Of a stretch of DNA of 64,000 nucleotides, positions 60,467 through 64,000 are shown piece after piece. The DNA lies in assembly GCF_010731295.1 (NCBI RefSeq), contig NZ_AP022579.1, positions 4,216,001 through 4,280,000 on the forward strand. The letters run 5' to 3'. Below the pieces are notes generated by a model. That model was not told where the DNA came from, did no database searches, and saw only the letters and a list, made by a program, of their open reading frames with translations. The stretch's first letter is position 1. Each line of letters opens with the position of its first letter. This stretch comes from Mycolicibacterium boenickei. Its GTDB lineage: Bacteria > Actinomycetota > Actinomycetes > Mycobacteriales > Mycobacteriaceae. The translations under genes were made by a program, and so were the position numbers.

Positions 60467-60940
60467 TCAGAGCGCGGCGAGGGCAGCGCCCAACCGGCCG
60501 TCGAGGTCACCGTGGCCGAACGCGTACATCGGTCCGAGGCCGTCGTTGAGCACCCGAGTGAGCCGTGCCATCCCGCGCGCGTCCACCGGCAGCGGTGAGT
60601 GCAGGCGCAGGGCGATTGCGTCGATCGTGTCTTCCGCTGCGGCAATGTTCTTCCGATGCAACGGAATTCGCGATGTCCACAGGATGGAGTCGGTGGCGGC
60701 CTCGCGCAGGCAACGGCGCAGCGCACGGGCGATGGCCTCCCGCTCGGCGGTCGACGTCAGCCGGGCCGCGCGCGCGGCGATGGCACTGCCCGGGGGAGTC
60801 GGCGCGCCGACGGCCAGCATGGCGTCGAGGCGGCCCGACCGGATGCGTGCGGTCAGGCGGGCCCGGATCGAGTGGCGACAGGGGGCGGGGGCACGGTGGG
60901 CGGTGGACGCTGGTGTCGCGGAAATTCGGTTGTCGTTCAT
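60467..60940 (-). CDS. Hypothetical protein
   Basis: A 157-residue protein I do not recognise. It is Arg/Ala-rich and largely helical: ARLTARIRSGRLDAMLAV and TSTAEREAIARALRRCLREA. There is no transmembrane segment, signal peptide or known motif. It converges with adhA (1 nt between stops), and it is transcribed divergently from the CGNR regulator across a 119-bp region. The minus-strand start has a GAGG 9 nt upstream. Confidence 0.55.
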   Translation of the reverse strand: MNDNRISATPASTAHRAPAPCRHSIRARLTARIRSGRLDAMLAVGAPTPPGSAIAARAARLTSTAEREAIARALRRCLREAATDSILWTSRIPLHRKNIAAAEDTIDAIALRLHSPLPVDARGMARLTRVLNDGLGPMYAFGHGDLDGRLGAALAAL

Positions 60941-61047
60941 GGCGATACCTCGTAATTTTTCGTATGCCCAGCCCGGAAGGTCGTGACTATCTAAGACCGT
61001 ACGCTGGTCATCAATGACTAGTCAAGCCAATTTAGTGGTCACGGCGG

Positions 61048-61053
61048 TACGCT
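61048..61053 (+). promoter_or_regulatory. -10 element (TACGCT) of the CGNR gene
   Basis: TACGCT ends 6 nt before ATG 61060. An identical TACGCT occurs at 61000-61005, and a palindrome TGACTAGTCA (61015-61024) lies between, so a second promoter or an operator is possible. Confidence 0.5.
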
Positions 61054-61059
61054 GAAGTG

Positions 61060-61644
61060 ATGACGACGACGTGGGCCGGTGACACCGAGACCAAACCCGC
61101 GCCCGGCCCGCTGGCCCGGATCCAGGCTCTGGTCAACACGATCGAGTTGCCTGCCGGACCCGACCGGCTCGCGGACGTCGGCGACGCGGCGCCCTGGCTG
61201 GCCGCCAACGGGTTGCTCGCCTCAGGGGCAACTCCGACGGCAGCCGAACTGGACCTGGTACGCCGGGTGCGCGAAGCGTTGCGCGCGCTGCTCGTGCACA
61301 ACACCGGTGGTCCGCGCCCGGGCGCTGATCACCTGGCCGTCCTGCGGGGGCTCGCCGACGCGTCCACCGCGAGGGTCGATCTGGGTCCCGACGGTCAGGT
61401 GCGGTTGGCGGCCGCCGGAGACGGGGTGGGCGAGCGTCTGCTGGAACTGCTGCTGGTAATGCGCGACGCGCAGCGCGACGGCACGTGGGCACGGCTCAAG
61501 GCGTGTGGGAACGACGAATGTATGTGGGCGTTCTACGACCGGTCCCGCAATCACGGCGGTACCTGGTGCGACATGGCCAGCTGCGGGAACATGTTGAAGA
61601 ATCGGGAGTTCCGCGCGCGTCGCCGTGCCGGAGGCGCGAGTTAG
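61060..61644 (+). CDS. CGNR zinc-finger transcriptional regulator
   Basis: A 194-residue protein with the ABATE-like N-terminal domain and the C-terminal CGNR zinc finger: RLKACGNDECMWAFYDRS, then WCDMASCGNMLKNREFRARR. Start ATG 61060 fits a leaderless transcript; an in-frame GTG lies one codon earlier. The target genes are not known; the divergent hypothetical gene is a candidate. Confidence 0.9.
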   Translation: MTTTWAGDTETKPAPGPLARIQALVNTIELPAGPDRLADVGDAAPWLAANGLLASGATPTAAELDLVRRVREALRALLVHNTGGPRPGADHLAVLRGLADASTARVDLGPDGQVRLAAAGDGVGERLLELLLVMRDAQRDGTWARLKACGNDECMWAFYDRSRNHGGTWCDMASCGNMLKNREFRARRRAGGAS

Positions 61645-61670
61645 GCCCCGTGCCGGAGGCGCGAATCAGG

Positions 61671-62435
61671 TCAGGTAGACAGGTGCCACACCAGCGCGGC
61701 GGCCAGTGCGCCGACCCCGTTGAGTGACCAGTGCAGGGCGATCGGGGCGATCAGGCTGCCGCTGCGGCGCCGTAGCCAGGTGAACACGAAGCCCGCGATG
61801 CCGGTGGCGATCACGGCGAGGACCACGCCGGCGATCATGCCGAACACGCCGCCGCCGAACAGCCGGGTGAAGCCGACGTTCTCACTCGTCAATCCGAGCG
61901 AGCTGGCGATGTGCCACAGACCGAACAACAGCGAACCGCCCGCGGCGACGCCGCGAAAACCCCAGGCCCGGTTGAGTGCTCCGTGCAGCACGCCGCGAAA
62001 CGCCAGTTCTTCGGGGATCACGGTCTGCAGCGGGATGATCACCATCGACGCCAGAAGCGCACCCGAGATGGTCGCGTAGTTGTCGTTCATGAACATCGGC
62101 CGGGTCCACGGCAGCGCCAACCCGATCGCGATCACCGAGACGACGAGCGCGACGGCTCCCAGGGCGTACCCGACGCCGGAGCGCCAGTGTTCGCGGCCCA
62201 GTCCGAGCTCGGCCCAGCCCAGGCCGCGGGCCCGCACGAGCACCAGCAGGCCGACCGCGGCCGCCGGGACGGTGGCGATACTGGCCCACGGGGTGGTGAA
62301 GTGCGCGATCAGATTGGTCAGGGTGAGGATGACGACGACGATGCCGATGTCGGCGTAGATCCGGAAATGGTGCAATGCCGAGAGCTGGGCCACCAGGGGG
62401 TGGGGATGCGCGGCCACGGCGCTCTGATCAGACAT
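61671..62435 (-). CDS. CPBP-family (CAAX-type) intramembrane protease (Rv1863c-like)
   Basis: A 254-residue membrane protein with about 6-8 helices. The CPBP/Abi motifs are visible: EELAFRGVLHGALNRAWG (EExxxR) near residue 150 and SLLFGLWHIAS, and HWSLNGVGALAAAL near the C-terminus. It may cleave or process membrane proteins. Start ATG 62435; TACGAT 9 nt upstream on the minus strand may be its -10. Confidence 0.85.
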   Translation of the reverse strand: MSDQSAVAAHPHPLVAQLSALHHFRIYADIGIVVVILTLTNLIAHFTTPWASIATVPAAAVGLLVLVRARGLGWAELGLGREHWRSGVGYALGAVALVVSVIAIGLALPWTRPMFMNDNYATISGALLASMVIIPLQTVIPEELAFRGVLHGALNRAWGFRGVAAGGSLLFGLWHIASSLGLTSENVGFTRLFGGGVFGMIAGVVLAVIATGIAGFVFTWLRRRSGSLIAPIALHWSLNGVGALAAALVWHLST

Positions 62436-62473
62436 AACTTGCCAATCGTACCGGCGCGGCGCAATTACCCAGG

Positions 62474-64000
62474 TCACACCGTGGCCCAGGTCCAGTTGGC
62501 GATCGCCGGATCGTCCTCGCCGTGTTCGCGGGTGTAGCGCCGGGCGGCCAGTCGCGCGTCGACCATTTCCTGGCGGAGTCCCGCGGCGCTTGCCGACAGG
62601 CCGTCGACCCGGTCGATCACGTCCATGACCAAGTGGAACCGGTCGAGGTCGTTGAGCATCACCATGTCGAAGGGTGTGGTCGTGGTGCCCCGCTCCTTGA
62701 ACCCGCGCACGTGGAGTTGGGCGTGGTTGGTGTGCCGGTAGGCCAGCCGGTGAATCAGCCACGGGTAGCCGTGATAGGCGAAGATGATCGGCTTGTCCGT
62801 GGTGAAGATCGAATCGAACTCGCGCTCGGACAGCCCGTGGGGATGTTCGGACTCGGGTTGCAGGCGCATGATGTCGACGACGTTGACCACCCGCACCTTC
62901 AGCTCGGGCAGGCGGCGGCGCAGGATGTCGGCGGCGGCCAGGGTCTCCAGCGTCGGGATGTCCCCGGCGCAGGCCAGCACCACATCGGGCTCGCCCGTCG
63001 TCTTACTGGCCCACTCCCAGATCCCGAGCCCGCGGGTGCAGTGGGCGACGGCTTCGTCCATCGTGAGGTAGGTCAGCGCCGGCTGCTTGCCTGCCACGAT
63101 GACGTTGACGTACTGACGGCTGCGCAGGCAGTGGTCCGCGACCGACAGCAGGGTGTTGGCATCCGGCGGCAGGTAGACCCGCACCACTTCGGGCCGCTTG
63201 TTGGCGACATGATCGATGAAGCCCGGATCCTGATGCGAGGCGCCGTTGTGGTCCTGGCGCCACACATGGGAGGTCAGCAGATAGTTCAGCGACGCGATCG
63301 GCCGGCGCCAGGTCAGATGGGAACTGCTGAACAACCATTTGGCGTGCTGGTTGAGCATGGAGTCGACGATGTGGACGAACGCCTCGTAGCAGTTGAACAG
63401 CCCGTGCCGTCCGGTCAGCAGGTAACCCTCGAGCCAGCCCTGGCACAGGTGCTCGGAGAGGACTTCCATCACTCGGCCGTCGGGGGCCAGGTTCTCGTCG
63501 ACGGACAGGGTCTCGGCTTGCCAGGCCTTGTCGGTCTTCTCGAACACGGCGGCCAGCCGGTTCGAAGCGGTTTCGTCCGGTCCCATCAACCGGAAGCGGT
63601 CGGGGTTGCCTGCGATGACGTCACGCAGGAACGTGCCGAGCACGCGGGTGGCTTCGGCGGTCTCGGTGCCGGGGCTGTCCACGGTCACCGCGTAATCGGC
63701 GAAGTCGGGGAGGTCGAGGTCACGAAGCAGCAATCCGCCGTTGGCGTGCGGGTTGGCGCTCATCCGCCGGTTGCCCGACGGTGCCAGCGCTCGCAGGTCG
63801 GGCCGCAGCGCCCCGGTGGCGTCGAAAAGTTCCTCGGGCCGGTAGCTCCGCAGCCAGGTTTCCAGCTGCGCCATGTGGGACGGGTTGGTCCGGGTCTCGG
63901 AAAGTGGCACCTGATGGGAGCGCCAGGTGCCCTCGACCAGTTTTCCGTCCACTTCGTGCGGCCCGGTCCAGCCCTTGGGCGTGCGCAGGACGATCATGGG
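62474..64000 (-). CDS. xfp: Phosphoketolase (C-terminal part; gene cut by window end)
   Basis: The last ~508 residues of a thiamine-diphosphate phosphoketolase, which splits xylulose 5-phosphate or fructose 6-phosphate to acetyl phosphate and a shorter sugar phosphate. The gene enters from beyond 64000, so the N-terminal thiamine-binding half is missing; the codons at the edge are internal. Recognised by [50 protein letters not shown] and [12 protein letters not shown], and [20 protein letters not shown] C-terminal segment ([16 protein letters not shown] here). Confidence 0.92.
   Translation of the reverse strand, partial: PMIVLRTPKGWTGPHEVDGKLVEGTWRSHQVPLSETRTNPSHMAQLETWLRSYRPEELFDATGALRPDLRALAPSGNRRMSANPHANGGLLLRDLDLPDFADYAVTVDSPGTETAEATRVLGTFLRDVIAGNPDRFRLMGPDETASNRLAAVFEKTDKAWQAETLSVDENLAPDGRVMEVLSEHLCQGWLEGYLLTGRHGLFNCYEAFVHIVDSMLNQHAKWLFSSSHLTWRRPIASLNYLLTSHVWRQDHNGASHQDPGFIDHVANKRPEVVRVYLPPDANTLLSVADHCLRSRQYVNVIVAGKQPALTYLTMDEAVAHCTRGLGIWEWASKTTGEPDVVLACAGDIPTLETLAAADILRRRLPELKVRVVNVVDIMRLQPESEHPHGLSEREFDSIFTTDKPIIFAYHGYPWLIHRLAYRHTNHAQLHVRGFKERGTTTTPFDMVMLNDLDRFHLVMDVIDRVDGLSASAAGLRQEMVDARLAARRYTREHGEDDPAIANWTWATV

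Overview
The window is chromosomal DNA from a mycobacterium, most probably a rapid grower (Mycolicibacterium). The GC content is high, GTG starts are frequent, and from about 13.4 kb onward the gene order follows M. tuberculosis Rv1815 to Rv1863c. The left 13 kb carries genes outside that block. There are no phage genes, insertion sequences, tRNAs, rRNAs or CRISPR arrays; the interest lies in regulation and in departures from the M. tuberculosis gene order.

Layout. 0-13 kb: a PF10118-type hydrolase, a small secreted protein, malQ, a second lysA-like decarboxylase facing a TetR/SDR/MFS cluster, a paired SMR efflux system, an acyl-CoA-dehydrogenase-like monooxygenase, a carboxylesterase, a sterol-desaturase-family enzyme and a LysM/B-lectin protein. 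13-28 kb: a secreted serine protease (Rv1815), a VOC protein plus flavoprotein (Rv1817) behind a KstR-type box, two tandem BacA/Rv1819c-type transporters, secA2, pgsA2, the DUF881-Sbp-DUF881 trio, gcvH, garA, MerR (Rv1828), the DUF151 nuclease (Rv1829) and MerR (Rv1830). 28.8-37.6 kb: a tandem glycine riboswitch and gcvP, then Rv1836c, glcB and a conserved protein. 37.6-39.5 kb: an oxidoreductase/TetR divergent pair. 39.5-48 kb: two CorC-type membrane proteins, guaB1, gnd1, the BlaR1/BlaI-like pair, an IdeR-type iron-regulated gene, an sRNA that fits MrsI, and a thioesterase. 48-55.7 kb: ureABCFGD, ndh, an LLM oxidoreductase and an SDR. 55.8-64 kb: modBC without modA, apa, Rv1861, adhA, a CGNR regulator, a CAAX protease and the 3' part of a phosphoketolase gene.

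How the genes work together. GcvP and GcvH belong to glycine cleavage, and GcvP sits behind a glycine sensor. GarA (the FHA switch for the 2-oxoglutarate node), glcB (glyoxylate shunt), gnd1 (pentose phosphate) and guaB1 (purine salvage) make this a central-metabolism neighbourhood. SecA2, PgsA2 and the DUF881/Sbp proteins form an envelope and export cluster. The urease operon supplies nitrogen and has no ureE.

Regulatory signals readable from sequence include a KstR-type palindrome at 14208-14223; two IdeR-type boxes at 46722-46740 and 47534-47552, the second inside the promoter of a ~100-nt terminator-ended RNA; a BlaI-type dyad; two TetR-type operators in divergent promoters; and many TANNNT elements 6-7 nt before a start codon, which predict leaderless mRNAs (MFS, SMR pair, VOC, secA2, LLM oxidoreductase, apa, CGNR regulator, and an 18-codon ORF coupled to modB). 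Assignments to M. tuberculosis orthologues rest on gene order and recognisable protein sequence, not on a database search.
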